From Streptomyces xanthophaeus (GTDB lineage: Bacteria > Actinomycetota > Actinomycetes > Streptomycetales > Streptomycetaceae), in NCBI RefSeq assembly GCF_030440515.1, contig NZ_CP076543.1, positions 1,488,001-1,552,000 of the forward strand: a DNA stretch of 64,000 nucleotides. The letters are read 5' to 3'. Positions 32,071 to 41,165 of the stretch are shown here, piece after piece (position 1 is the first letter of the stretch; the number at the start of each line of letters is the position of its first letter). The position numbers were made by a program, and so were the translations under genes. Below the pieces are notes generated by a model, which saw nothing but the letters and a program-made list of their open reading frames with translations, ran no database searches and was not told the DNA's origin.

Positions 32071-35000
32071 AGTAATAGTGTGGCTCCGTACCCTCGATAA
32101 CGCCGTTACGCGGATCCTCGCCCGGCCGGACGTGCACGTGCGGCGGCTGATATCCGGGTTCGCCCGGCTTCTGATGGCCGAACCAATGATCCTGGTAGAT
32201 GACGGTGTCGCCGTTCGGAAGCTCGTACCACTCCTCCCTGTAGAAGATCATCTGCTTGTCCGGGCCCTGCAGCTGTCCGCCACCCTGCCATTCGGGTTTT
32301 GTCGCCTTCACCCAGTCGCTTTCCCAGTAGGGTTCGAGGCCCTCGGGAACACCTGCCTCACGGAGCGCCAGCTCCCGAGTCTCCGCCAGTGTCCGCCCCA
32401 CCTTCGGCGGGCAGACGTCCGGCGCCAGCCCCAGAGCGTCCGACCACAGCAGGGGATTCAGGACGTACGTGGAGGCGTTCGGAGCGGGGCCGAGGCCGAG
32501 GGGGTCGACCGACAGGTAGCGGGCGGTCTCGGGGTCGTAGTAGCGGAAGCAGTTGTAGTGCAGACCCGATTCCGGGTCGAAGTACTGTCCCGGGAAGCGG
32601 AGCGGCGTGTAGGCGTGCGCGTCCGTGTTCCAGGTCGTCGCCCCCCACAGGGTGTTGCGCGTGCGCCAGGCCACCTCACCCGCCTCGTCGACGAGTTCTG
32701 TCGGTGTGCCGATCAGGTCGGTGACGATCCCGAAGAATCGGCCGGCGATCTCCCGTCCGTCGGCATCGGTCAGCCTCTCGGTCTGGGCGAGTGGCTGAAT
32801 GCCGTCGTGGTCCCAGGTCAAGGTGACCACGCGCGGCTCGTCCGGCACGGTGGTCGTCTGTTCGCACAGTGTCATGGCGTCCCAGACGAAGGTGACCTCT
32901 TCCGTCACGGTGACGCCGTCCGCTGCCAGGCGGCGCTTGGCGATGCGGCGGCCGAGCGCGTCGTAGGAGTAGCGCCACAGCGTTCCGTCGGGGGTGGTCA
33001 CCGCGGTGAGCCGGTCTTCGGCGTCCCACTCGTAGCGCCACGTGTCGGGCTTGCGTGAGATCCGGGTGCGCTGCCGGAGCGTGATCCTGCCCATGGCGTC
33101 GTACTCGTACCGAACGCGTCCCGCGCCGGTGAGCCGGGTGCCCTCGTACGTGCGTGGCCCTGTGGCGTCGGATCCGCCCGGCCAGGCTTCCGGCCAGTCG
33201 GCGTCCGTCTGATTGCCGGCGGCGTCGTAGGCGTAGCGCTCGGTCCAGTCGGCGGCGCTGACCGCGGTGACCCGGCCGGCCGGGTCCAGCTCGTACGTGC
33301 GGTCGCCGGCGAGCATGTCGTCCACGCCCACGAGGTATCCGTCGGCCCGGTAGGCGTAGCCCCGCCGCTGAAGCAGGCTGCCGTCGGCCCCGGTCACCCG
33401 CTGGTCCACGAGGCGCCCGAGGGCGTCACGCTCGAGGTCGAGGGTGACCGCGTCACCGATACGGCGGCTCGTTTCACGGCCCATCGCGTCGCGCTCGAAG
33501 GCGATCCGACGGCCGGAGGAGGTCAGTCCGGTGCGCCGGCCGGCCGCGTCGTAGGTCCACTCGGCGGTCGCTCCGGAAGGCGTGGTCCGGGAGACCACCC
33601 GGCTCAGCTCGTCGTAGGTGCGGGTGAGGGTCCGCCCTCCGGTGGTCTCCTGGCAGATACGTCCGAAGCGGTCGCGGAGGTACGTCAAGGAACCCTCGGG
33701 ACCGGTGATCGACGCAAGACGGTCGGAGTAGTCGTACTCGTACCGGGTGACGGCGCCGTCCACGTCCTTCACGGTCCGGTGGTCGAGGACGTCGTACTCC
33801 ATGCGGACCGTCTGCCCCGCGGCGTTGACCCGGCCGACCAGCCGCCCGCCCACATCGTGGGTGTACTCGACGGTGCGGCCGTCGAAGTCGGTCTCGGAGA
33901 GGGGCATCCCGGTGGCGTCGTAGGTGTACTGCCAGCTGAGCCCGTGCGGGTTGACGACCTCGGTCAGCCGCAGTCGTGCGTCGTAGGCGAAGGTGTAGCG
34001 CGCGCCGTCCGGGCCGGTGCGGGCCTTCAGCACGTCGAAATCGCCGTACTCGAACGTGGTGGTCCCGCCGAGCGCGTCGGTGTGGCTGATGCAGTTGCCC
34101 TCGCCGTCGTACGCCCAGGACCGGGAGGAACCGTCGGGCTCCGTGCGTCGGGCGAGCCGGCCTTCCGGCGTCCACTCCAGCGCGGTGATCCCGCCGAGCG
34201 CGTCCGTGATCCGGATCGCCCGCCCGAACACGTCCCGTTCGTACCTGGTGACCGCACCGAGGGGGTCGGTGATCTCGACCGGCAGGCCTGCGGGGTTGCA
34301 GCGGATCCGGGTACTGCCACCGAGTGCGTCGGTGACCGACGTGACACCCCCCACGGCGTCGTGCGTGTAGCGGGTCGTGCCGCCGACCGGGCCGGTACGG
34401 GAGGTGCGATTGCCCCGCTCGTCGTACGTGAACCGCCACGAGGTCCGGTCGGCACGGGACTGGAACAGGAGCCGTCCGGCCTCGTCGTACTCGGCGCTGA
34501 GCTCCCGGCCGTCGGGGCGGACGACGGAGACCAGTCTGCCTTCGTCGTCGCGGCCGAAGACCGTGGTGCGATCGAGCGCGTCGGTCAGGGCGGCCAGCTT
34601 GCCGCGGGCGTCGTACGTGGAGCGGGTCGCCGTACCCAGCGGGTCACGGCTCTCCACCACGCGGTACGCCTTGTCCACCAGGTAGTGGTGAACCACCCCG
34701 TCGGGCGTAGTCGTGGTGGTGGTCCGCAGCCCGGTCCGAGGGTCGGGCTCGCCGTAGGCGAAGGCCAGCATCATGTGCCCATTGGCCCCGCCCTGCGAGA
34801 CGCAACGATCGAGTTCGTCGTACACGTACGTGTAGCGGCTGCCGTTGGTGTCGGTCCAGGACGTGATGCGGGCGCGGTCGTCGTAGCTGAAGCGCAGCGG
34901 CAGGCCGGACGAATTGGCGGCCTCGGTGAGATGCCCGTCGCGGTAGCCGTACGCGAGGATGCGCGGCCCTCCGTCGAGGTGGAGCGCCGTGACGCGGCCT

Positions 35001-36718
35001 TCGGCGGTGTCGAAGCGGAGGCGGTAGCCACAGGTGTGGGACATGCCGAGCGGGGTGCCGTGCTCGTCGTACTCGAAGGTGATGAGGTTGCCGTTGCGGT
35101 CTTCGAGCTGGGCTACGGGTGCGATGCCGTTGCTGTCGGGGTCACCGGCGGGTGGGGTGAAGCGGCGTATGTGACCGGATATGGGGTCGGTGAGCGTCCA
35201 GTCCCCGTCCGGGGTGCGCTCCAGCGGGTGGCGTGGCGCGGAGGCGGAGAGCGGAAGTACGGGCAGGCCGGGGGCCGTGTGTGGGTACGGGACCGCGAGA
35301 CCTTCCTCGGTGACCAGCACCACCCCTTGGGCATCGACCTCCAGGTGCTGGTCGATGGTGGACGACCAGGTCGGGCCGAACCAGCGGCCGCCGGTGTATC
35401 CCGATTCCGCGCGCCGGGTGAAGGCCAGCGGCAGGACACCGGGCAGGACGACATCGGTCTGCGGAAGGAACATCCGGCCGGAGGCCAGGTCGACGGGGTC
35501 GGTCCCGTCGCACCGCTTGTCACAGTCGGGCCGTTCGTCCCGGTGCGGCCCGTCGGTCTCGTTCCCTCTGCGGGCCGGGCCCTTGGCGTCGTCGAGGTGC
35601 TTGGCGTCGTCGAGGTGCTTGGTGGCGGTGGCAAGTCTCTTGGCCGCGCTGGTGCCCTTGGAGCCGATGGCTTCGGCGATGATTTTGCCGACCCCTTCGG
35701 TGGGGTCCTTCATGAACTCGTCGAGCATCTGCTTGCCCGCGCCCACGGGGTCGTTGGCCATGACGACCAGGCCCGCAGCCGTCGAGCTCAGGTTGGTCCG
35801 GTATTCGGCGGGGTGCGACAGGTTGTACAGGTCGAACGGATTGAGGCCGCGCGCGAAGTTGACCACGCCGGCGGATCCCTTGACGAGGCCTCCGACCAGG
35901 TGGGTGGAGGCCAGGTCGAGGTAGTCGATGCCGTCGGCGAGCTGCTCGCTGTACGAGGGCTTGCGCGGGGCGGAGTCCCGGGCCGCGCGGACGGCCGCCG
36001 CGACGGTGTCGGCCTGCTCGTCGCGCTGCTTGCGGGCGCTGTTGAGCTTCTCCTTCGCGGCCTTCTCCATCTCCTTCCCGGGGTCGGGGTACTCGTCCGA
36101 CGGCCGCGGCGGCAGGTGGTCCGACTTCGCCTTCAGGGCGTCGTTGTAGGTCTTGCGGAGCTTCTCGTGCGCGTCGTAGGCGTCCTGGGAGGCCTTCAGC
36201 GCCTTGTCGTAGTCCTCCAGGGCCTCCTTGGCCTTGCCCTGGGCCCACTCGACGGTCTCGGCGAACCGGCCCATGGCATCGGCGGCCTTGCCGAACGCAT
36301 CGGCCGCATCGAACCAGCGCGGCGGCTCCTTCGCGACGGACTCGCGGAAGGCAGTGGCGGCCGCGCCCTTGAGGCCGTCGGGTTCGGCGAGGTTCTTCAG
36401 GCCGTTGCCGACGGACTCGAAGGCCTTCTTGAAGTCGTTCAGGTGGGCGACCTGTTCGCGGATCTTGGCAGTGCTGCCGTAGACCAGCCGCTTCGGGTCG
36501 TCGGTCTGCCCGAGTTCGAGCTCGCCGACCTCCGCGCCGAGCTGGTTCGCGGCGGAGCGGCTCTTGTCGCGGAGCCAGTTGCCCGCGTCGTGCGCGCCGA
36601 CCTCGTCGGCCACGTCGGCGGCCTTGTCTCCGCCCCACTCGACGAAGTCACCGATGTCCTCCGCCCGGTCCTCGGCCCAGTCCTCCGCCGAGTCCGGTAC
36701 CCAATCCCGCCAACCCAT
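32057..36718 (-). CDS. RHS-repeat polymorphic toxin with T7SS-type N terminus and nuclease tip
   Basis: The product has 1553 aa. N-terminal ~1-260 is helical with the actinobacterial T7SS/WXG-like leader (LGQTDDPKRLVYGSTAKIRE) and a 'DAHEKLRKTYNDALKAK' coil. From ~420 a DUF6531-type entry (CDGTDPVDLASGRMFLPQTD) leads into >20 YD repeats. The RHS core end is RYYDPETARYLSVDPLGLG near residue 1410, where the chain is normally self-cleaved. The C-terminal ~120 residues contain DHWFGHQKPGEPGY then PPHVHVRP, a His-rich HNH/Endo VII-type nuclease pattern. Genes for an SseB-like and a helical partner are coupled upstream and Imm50-like genes downstream. Cell-contact antagonism is inferred. Confidence 0.9.
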   Translation of the reverse strand: MGWRDWVPDSAEDWAEDRAEDIGDFVEWGGDKAADVADEVGAHDAGNWLRDKSRSAANQLGAEVGELELGQTDDPKRLVYGSTAKIREQVAHLNDFKKAFESVGNGLKNLAEPDGLKGAAATAFRESVAKEPPRWFDAADAFGKAADAMGRFAETVEWAQGKAKEALEDYDKALKASQDAYDAHEKLRKTYNDALKAKSDHLPPRPSDEYPDPGKEMEKAAKEKLNSARKQRDEQADTVAAAVRAARDSAPRKPSYSEQLADGIDYLDLASTHLVGGLVKGSAGVVNFARGLNPFDLYNLSHPAEYRTNLSSTAAGLVVMANDPVGAGKQMLDEFMKDPTEGVGKIIAEAIGSKGTSAAKRLATATKHLDDAKHLDDAKGPARRGNETDGPHRDERPDCDKRCDGTDPVDLASGRMFLPQTDVVLPGVLPLAFTRRAESGYTGGRWFGPTWSSTIDQHLEVDAQGVVLVTEEGLAVPYPHTAPGLPVLPLSASAPRHPLERTPDGDWTLTDPISGHIRRFTPPAGDPDSNGIAPVAQLEDRNGNLITFEYDEHGTPLGMSHTCGYRLRFDTAEGRVTALHLDGGPRILAYGYRDGHLTEAANSSGLPLRFSYDDRARITSWTDTNGSRYTYVYDELDRCVSQGGANGHMMLAFAYGEPDPRTGLRTTTTTTPDGVVHHYLVDKAYRVVESRDPLGTATRSTYDARGKLAALTDALDRTTVFGRDDEGRLVSVVRPDGRELSAEYDEAGRLLFQSRADRTSWRFTYDERGNRTSRTGPVGGTTRYTHDAVGGVTSVTDALGGSTRIRCNPAGLPVEITDPLGAVTRYERDVFGRAIRITDALGGITALEWTPEGRLARRTEPDGSSRSWAYDGEGNCISHTDALGGTTTFEYGDFDVLKARTGPDGARYTFAYDARLRLTEVVNPHGLSWQYTYDATGMPLSETDFDGRTVEYTHDVGGRLVGRVNAAGQTVRMEYDVLDHRTVKDVDGAVTRYEYDYSDRLASITGPEGSLTYLRDRFGRICQETTGGRTLTRTYDELSRVVSRTTPSGATAEWTYDAAGRRTGLTSSGRRIAFERDAMGRETSRRIGDAVTLDLERDALGRLVDQRVTGADGSLLQRRGYAYRADGYLVGVDDMLAGDRTYELDPAGRVTAVSAADWTERYAYDAAGNQTDADWPEAWPGGSDATGPRTYEGTRLTGAGRVRYEYDAMGRITLRQRTRISRKPDTWRYEWDAEDRLTAVTTPDGTLWRYSYDALGRRIAKRRLAADGVTVTEEVTFVWDAMTLCEQTTTVPDEPRVVTLTWDHDGIQPLAQTERLTDADGREIAGRFFGIVTDLIGTPTELVDEAGEVAWRTRNTLWGATTWNTDAHAYTPLRFPGQYFDPESGLHYNCFRYYDPETARYLSVDPLGLGPAPNASTYVLNPLLWSDALGLAPDVCPPKVGRTLAETRELALREAGVPEGLEPYWESDWVKATKPEWQGGGQLQGPDKQMIFYREEWYELPNGDTVIYQDHWFGHQKPGEPGYQPPHVHVRPGEDPRNGVIEGTEPHYYYDLE

Positions 36719-37285
36719 CTAGCGCTTCCCCCCGTTGCCCACGCCGGACTGGTCCAGCAGGTCCATCAGCGAACCGATCTTGCCGTTCGAGGTCACCGTG
36801 TCCTTGGTGTCCGACCAGGTCTGCTTGATGTCCTTGGCGCCCTTCTCGAACGACTCGTCGCTGTAGTCCGGCTTGTAGACGTCAGCGCGGAAGATGTCGC
36901 CCCACTTCTTCTTCTCGATCTCGTCCTCGCTCGCGTACGGATTTCCGTACGCGGCGTTCGCGGCGACCTTGAAGGCGCCCTCCATGTACTGGTCCTCCTC
37001 CCACATCGTCCCCGCCGCGATCCCCAGGTTCGCGGCCAGCGTCGACGCGTCCTGGATCAGGGCGCGCACACCCCACTCCCAGCGCTCGCAGAAGTCCTCG
37101 AAGTCGGCCGCCAGTCCGGCGTGTCCGGTCTCCATCCCCGTCATCGACAGGTTCTCGAAGCCGGCGCCCTGCGAGGCGCCCGCCGCGTCCCCGGATTCGC
37201 GGAGCTCGGATATCGCGGCCCGCAGACCGCTCTGGATCGCCGCGACCGCCTGCGGGGAGACCTCCAGGTCACCGTCGCCCGCCAT
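36719..37285 (-). CDS. ESX/WXG-like helical partner protein of the RHS toxin
   Basis: This 188-aa protein is mostly helical with a central GLAADFEDFCERWEWGVRALIQ, reminiscent of the W-x-G hairpin of WXG100-like and LXG-associated proteins, but the exact WxG triplet is not clear. The stop (TAG) is immediately followed by the ATG of the RHS gene with no spacer. It probably acts as a chaperone or secretion partner during export of the toxin. The start overlaps the stop of the SseB-like gene by one base. Confidence 0.65.
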   Translation of the reverse strand: MAGDGDLEVSPQAVAAIQSGLRAAISELRESGDAAGASQGAGFENLSMTGMETGHAGLAADFEDFCERWEWGVRALIQDASTLAANLGIAAGTMWEEDQYMEGAFKVAANAAYGNPYASEDEIEKKKWGDIFRADVYKPDYSDESFEKGAKDIKQTWSDTKDTVTSNGKIGSLMDLLDQSGVGNGGKR

Positions 37286-37737
37286 CAGGCCACCGCCGCA
37301 CGGCCGCCGTCGGCGCCCGGATCGACGTCCACGGCGCAGGCGTCGGGGACGATTCCGGCCACCGGCGGGAACAGCATCGACCCGTCACCGTCCGCAACAT
37401 CGACGGCAACTCCCGTCGGACCGTCCGACATCGGCACGACCGCATCCAGCAGCCGGGCGCCGAGCATGGCCAGGTACGGCCGGTCTCGGCCGTCTTCACC
37501 TCGCGCGCGTGCAAACCGGGCGAGGGCCTCCTCGTCCGTGAACGCGTACAGCCAGCGGATCCCTCCCGACACCGCCGACATCAGACCGCCGGCGGCAACA
37601 AAGGGAGGTTCAGCATCCGCATCGACATCGGTCGTGGTGAGCGGCACGAGGAGGGCAGTACGGCGGAACTCCCCCACCAGGCGCGCCGGATCCCCCCGGC
37701 CCTCACGGTAACTGGCTATCTGTTCGGTCAGCCCCAT
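37285..37737 (-). CDS. SseB-like protein heading the toxin operon
   Basis: This 150-aa protein has the SseB N-terminal domain layout: LVGEFRRTALLVPLT, then SGGIRWLYAFTDEEALARFA and a C-terminal strand-turn around DGPTGVAVDVADGDGSMLFP. SseB-type domains occur with type III and T7SS-like effectors, and this one shares an operon with an RHS toxin, so an accessory role is likely. ATG at 37737 is chosen; a start seven codons upstream (MRREHGAMG) is possible. The stop shares one base with the next start. Confidence 0.75.
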   Translation of the reverse strand: MGLTEQIASYREGRGDPARLVGEFRRTALLVPLTTTDVDADAEPPFVAAGGLMSAVSGGIRWLYAFTDEEALARFARARGEDGRDRPYLAMLGARLLDAVVPMSDGPTGVAVDVADGDGSMLFPPVAGIVPDACAVDVDPGADGGRAAVA

Positions 37738-37844
37738 GGCGCCGTGTTCCCTCCGCATGATGCACACGCAAAGGACGAACACTATCTTGATCACACAATC
37801 CGATCGACACCGCCGCCGGACGGTGGCACCATCACCGCGTGATC

Positions 37845-38561
37845 ATGGACGAGACGACGCGGACGACGGTGCTCCGCCGGGCCGCGGTGAACAACGCAGC
37901 GTGGTGTGACGCGGTTTGCCGTGCGCACGGGCTGACGCCCGGATACGACGGCGAGCGCCTGTGGTTCAGCACGCGGCGGACTCCGCCGATGTATCCCGAT
38001 GCCGTGACCCTGGAACCGGCCGTGCCGGCGGGGAGCGTGGTCCGGGGCGTCGACACCACCTCCCCCGGCTGTTCCGTGAAGGACAGCTTCGCGGACCTGG
38101 ACCTGGCCGGGGCGGGCTTCGAGGTGCTGTTCGAGGCGCAGTGGATCCATCGGCCCGCCGGGGTACCGCTCCCCGGGGCGGAGGCGGAGGCGGCGGGGCT
38201 GGAGTGGTCCGAGGTCTCGGGCGCCGAGGAGCTGGCGGCCTGGGAGGCCGCCTTCGGCGGCGGGGAGAGCGTCCAGGGCGACGGGCTGTTCCCGCCCGCC
38301 CTGCTCGGCGAGGGGATCGTCTTCCTGGCCGGACGGGCCGGCGGCCGGATCGTCGCCGGGGCCGTCGCGAGCACCGGCGGGGGCGTGGTCGGCGTGTCCA
38401 ACCTGTTCGGGGCCGCCTGGGCGGGTGTCCTCGGTGCGGTCTCCGCCCGGTGGCCGGAGCTGGACGTGGTCGGCTACGAGCACGGGGAGGACCTGGAGGC
38501 GGCGGTCCGGGGCGGCTTCGTTCCCATCGGCCCGCTGCGGGTCTGGCTTTTTGCCCAGTGA
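37845..38561 (+). CDS. Hypothetical GNAT-like protein
   Basis: A 238-aa protein with a GNAT-like C-terminal half: EELAAWEAAFGG, LGEGIVFLAGRAGGRIVAGA and NLFGAAWAGVLGAVSARWPE followed by VGYEHGEDLEAAVRGGFVPI, which follows the strand-helix-strand pattern around the acetyl-CoA site. The Q/R-x-x-G-x-A acetyl-CoA motif is not clear, so activity is uncertain. ATG at 37845 is preferred over the GTG two codons earlier. It is divergent from the toxin operon and 24 bases upstream of a membrane gene, which may be co-transcribed. Confidence 0.65.
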   Translation: MDETTRTTVLRRAAVNNAAWCDAVCRAHGLTPGYDGERLWFSTRRTPPMYPDAVTLEPAVPAGSVVRGVDTTSPGCSVKDSFADLDLAGAGFEVLFEAQWIHRPAGVPLPGAEAEAAGLEWSEVSGAEELAAWEAAFGGGESVQGDGLFPPALLGEGIVFLAGRAGGRIVAGAVASTGGGVVGVSNLFGAAWAGVLGAVSARWPELDVVGYEHGEDLEAAVRGGFVPIGPLRVWLFAQ

Positions 38562-38585
38562 TCAACTTCGAGTGAGACTGGCGCC

Positions 38586-39137
38586 GTGACATCGCATCAG
38601 ACAAGCCGACTCATCGGCGCCATATTCGGACTCGTCTTCGTCGTGGCGAATGCCGGAGCCCTGCCCACGGCCGCCGCCGTCCCCCTGCGCCTCCTGGCGA
38701 TCGCCTCGTTCGTCTGGCTGTTCATCGCCCTGCGGCGGGCACGTACGTCCCCGGCCGGCGGCGTGGGCGGCGACGCCCGCCCCGGTGCGGCGCCGAGGAT
38801 GTTCGGGCGGGGCTACGTCCTCGTGGTGGCCGCCGAGGTGGTCGCCGCGCTGGCCGGCGTCCTCGTCGTCAACCTCGTGCTGCACGTCCCGCAGGCCACG
38901 GTGGCCTGGATCTCCCTGGTCGTCGGCCTGCACTTCTTCGGTCTCGCGGTCGTCTGGCGCATGCCGGCGCTCCGGCTGCTGGCGGCCGCGATGGCCGCCT
39001 GCGGCGCCGCCGGTCTGGTCCTGGCCGCCTCCGGGGCCTCCCTCGCCGTCATCGCGACCGTCGCGGGCATCGCCCCCGGCGCCCTGCTGCTCGGCTCCGT
39101 CCGGTGGAGCCTGCGCACCCCCGAGGACATGGCCTAA
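38586..39137 (+). CDS. Hypothetical five-helix membrane protein
   Basis: This 183-aa protein has about five hydrophobic helices (LIGAIFGLVFVVANAGALPT, LRLLAIASFVWLFIALRRA, VLVVAAEVVAALAGVLVVNL, VAWISLVVGLHFFGLAVVW, a C-terminal AVIATVAGIAPGALLLG). No family recognised. GTG start. Its stop overlaps the convergent S9 peptidase stop by four bases. It may be in a two-gene unit with the GNAT-like protein. Confidence 0.7.
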   Translation: MTSHQTSRLIGAIFGLVFVVANAGALPTAAAVPLRLLAIASFVWLFIALRRARTSPAGGVGGDARPGAAPRMFGRGYVLVVAAEVVAALAGVLVVNLVLHVPQATVAWISLVVGLHFFGLAVVWRMPALRLLAAAMAACGAAGLVLAASGASLAVIATVAGIAPGALLLGSVRWSLRTPEDMA

Positions 39138-41152
39138 GGGGCCAGGTCCAGCCGTGGCACGTCGGTGCGTTCGATGCCGAAGACCTGCGCGTACAGCGAC
39201 AGTTCGGCCTCCAGCGCCCGGATCATGGTGTCGGCCCGCCGGAAGCCGTGGCCCTCGCCCTCGAAGGTCACGTACGCGTGCGGCACCGGCCGGCCCCTCA
39301 GGGCGTCGAGCAGCCGCTCCGCCTGGGCCGGCGGGCAGACCGGGTCCTCCAGTCCCTGGAGGAGGACGAACGGCGCCGTGATCCCCTCGGCGCGGGCCAC
39401 CGGGGAACGCTCGCGGTTGAGCACGGCCAGGGTCTGCGGCGGCCCGGCCAGGCTCTCGACGTAGCGGGATTCCAGGTCATGGGTCTCCCCGGCGAAGCCC
39501 AGCAGGTCCAGCACCGGGTAGATGATCGCGGCGCACGCGTACAGGTCGGTGGCCGCCAGCGAGGCCGCCGCCGTCCAGCCGCCCGCGCTGCCGCCCCGGA
39601 TGGCGAGCCGGGCGGGGTCGGCGGTGCCCTCGGCGGCCAGCGCGCGGGCGACCGCCGCGCAGTCCTCCACGTCCACCACGCCCCACTGCTCGCGCAGCCG
39701 CTCCCGGTAGGCGCGGCCGTAGCCGGTGGACCCGCCGTAGTTCACCTCGGCCACACCGATGCCGCGCGAGGTGAAGTAGGCGATGTGCAGGTCGAGTACG
39801 GGCGGCACGTGGTCGGTGGGTCCGCCGTGCGCCCAGATCACGTACGGGGGCAGTTCGTCGGCGGCGGCCCGGCAGGCCGGGTGGTGCGGCGGGTAGACGT
39901 GCGCGTGGATGTGGCGGTTGTCGGGGCCGAGGAAGGTGCGGCTCTGCGGCTCCGGGTAGTAGGCCGGGTCCACGGGGTCCGGGCGCTGCCCGCCGACCGC
40001 CCGGGCGTGCCCGGTGGCGGTGTCCAGCTCGACCACCTCGTACGCGCTGCGCGGGCTGGCGGCGACCCCGTAGACCCGCGTGCCGTGCACGGCGAGGGTC
40101 GGCTGCCAGGCGGTCCACGGCCCGGCGGCGTCCACCAGGTCGCCGCTCTCCGGGTCGAGGATGCCGAGTACGGAGGAGCCCTGCCCGTGCAGGACGGCGA
40201 CGAGCCCGGCCCCCGAGCCCGCCGGGTGCGGGGTGTCTCCGGGGAGCGGTGCGAGCCAGCGCAGCCCCGGCTTCCACAGCGGGCCGCCGAACTCCTCTTC
40301 CCGCGGGCAGAGGTTGATCGCCCAGCCGGTCCGCGCGTCCACGCTGTACGGGTTCCACCAGCCGCCGCGGTCGCTGACCGCGAGGAGGGTCCCCTCGGCC
40401 GTCCACTCGACCTGGGCGACGGCCTCGTCCGGGCCGCCGAGCACGGTCCGGGCGTCGGTGAACTCCCCGTTCCCGGTGACCTCGGCCACCCTGAGCTCGG
40501 TACCGTCCCACGGCATCAGCGGGTGGTCCCACACCAGCCAGGCGGCCCGCCGGCCGTCCGGGGAGAGCCGGGGCCCGGTGGTGAACCGGTACCGGTCGTG
40601 CGTCAGCTCCCGCACCGCTCCGCGGTTCCCGGCCGCCGAGCCGTCCAGCGGTACGGCGGCCAGCACGCGGCGCACATCGGTCGGTCCGGGCCCGGTGAAC
40701 TCCTCCAGTACGCACCACACCTCGCCGCCGTGCAGCACCGGGTCGGCCCAGCGCAGGCCTCCGCCGGTCCGGGAGACCGGGGTCAGGGGCCTCGGCTCGG
40801 GGCCGCCGGGGGCGTCGGGCTCGTACGCGTACAGCCGCTGGTCGGCGAAGTGGACGAAGACCAGCAGGGGTCCGCCGGCGGGCCGTTCCACCCCGGCCCA
40901 GGGCAGGCCTCCGTACTCGGTGACGCGGCTGCGCACGTTCCACGGGGCGGGCAGTTCGGTGATCTCGGGCCCGCCGCCGGCGAGGCGCCGGCGCACCAGG
41001 GTGCGGCGGCCGGCCTCCTCGGGCCGGGGTTCGGTCCACCACACCTCGGGGCCGACCGTGCCGAGGTACTCGGGCCGCCCGTCGAGGGAGGCGGCGAGGC
41101 CCGCGTCGATGGGTGAGGGCCAGCTGCCGTAGGGCCGGGTCGGCGCCGTCAT
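39134..41152 (-). CDS. S9 (prolyl oligopeptidase-like) serine peptidase
   Basis: The product has 672 aa: an N-terminal beta-propeller (~1-400) plus an alpha/beta hydrolase domain with nucleophile GGSAGG in LAIRGGSAGGWT, acid in LLQGLEDPVCPP and histidine in EGEGHGFRRAD. This is the dipeptidyl-peptidase/acylaminoacyl-peptidase (S9C) branch, which cleaves short peptides; cytosolic by absence of a signal. Either ATG at 41152 or the preceding GTG is used. It lies 13 bases downstream of an M20 peptidase gene and forms a peptide-degradation operon with it and an M55 gene. Confidence 0.9.
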   Translation of the reverse strand: MTAPTRPYGSWPSPIDAGLAASLDGRPEYLGTVGPEVWWTEPRPEEAGRRTLVRRRLAGGGPEITELPAPWNVRSRVTEYGGLPWAGVERPAGGPLLVFVHFADQRLYAYEPDAPGGPEPRPLTPVSRTGGGLRWADPVLHGGEVWCVLEEFTGPGPTDVRRVLAAVPLDGSAAGNRGAVRELTHDRYRFTTGPRLSPDGRRAAWLVWDHPLMPWDGTELRVAEVTGNGEFTDARTVLGGPDEAVAQVEWTAEGTLLAVSDRGGWWNPYSVDARTGWAINLCPREEEFGGPLWKPGLRWLAPLPGDTPHPAGSGAGLVAVLHGQGSSVLGILDPESGDLVDAAGPWTAWQPTLAVHGTRVYGVAASPRSAYEVVELDTATGHARAVGGQRPDPVDPAYYPEPQSRTFLGPDNRHIHAHVYPPHHPACRAAADELPPYVIWAHGGPTDHVPPVLDLHIAYFTSRGIGVAEVNYGGSTGYGRAYRERLREQWGVVDVEDCAAVARALAAEGTADPARLAIRGGSAGGWTAAASLAATDLYACAAIIYPVLDLLGFAGETHDLESRYVESLAGPPQTLAVLNRERSPVARAEGITAPFVLLQGLEDPVCPPAQAERLLDALRGRPVPHAYVTFEGEGHGFRRADTMIRALEAELSLYAQVFGIERTDVPRLDLAP

Positions 41153-41165
41153 CACCGGGCCCCGC

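Noticed and set aside
33779..37711. 1310-residue open frame on the plus strand opposite the RHS gene
   Set aside because: Composition is the complementary shadow of the RHS repeats; no domain, and the minus-strand frame is clearly the gene.
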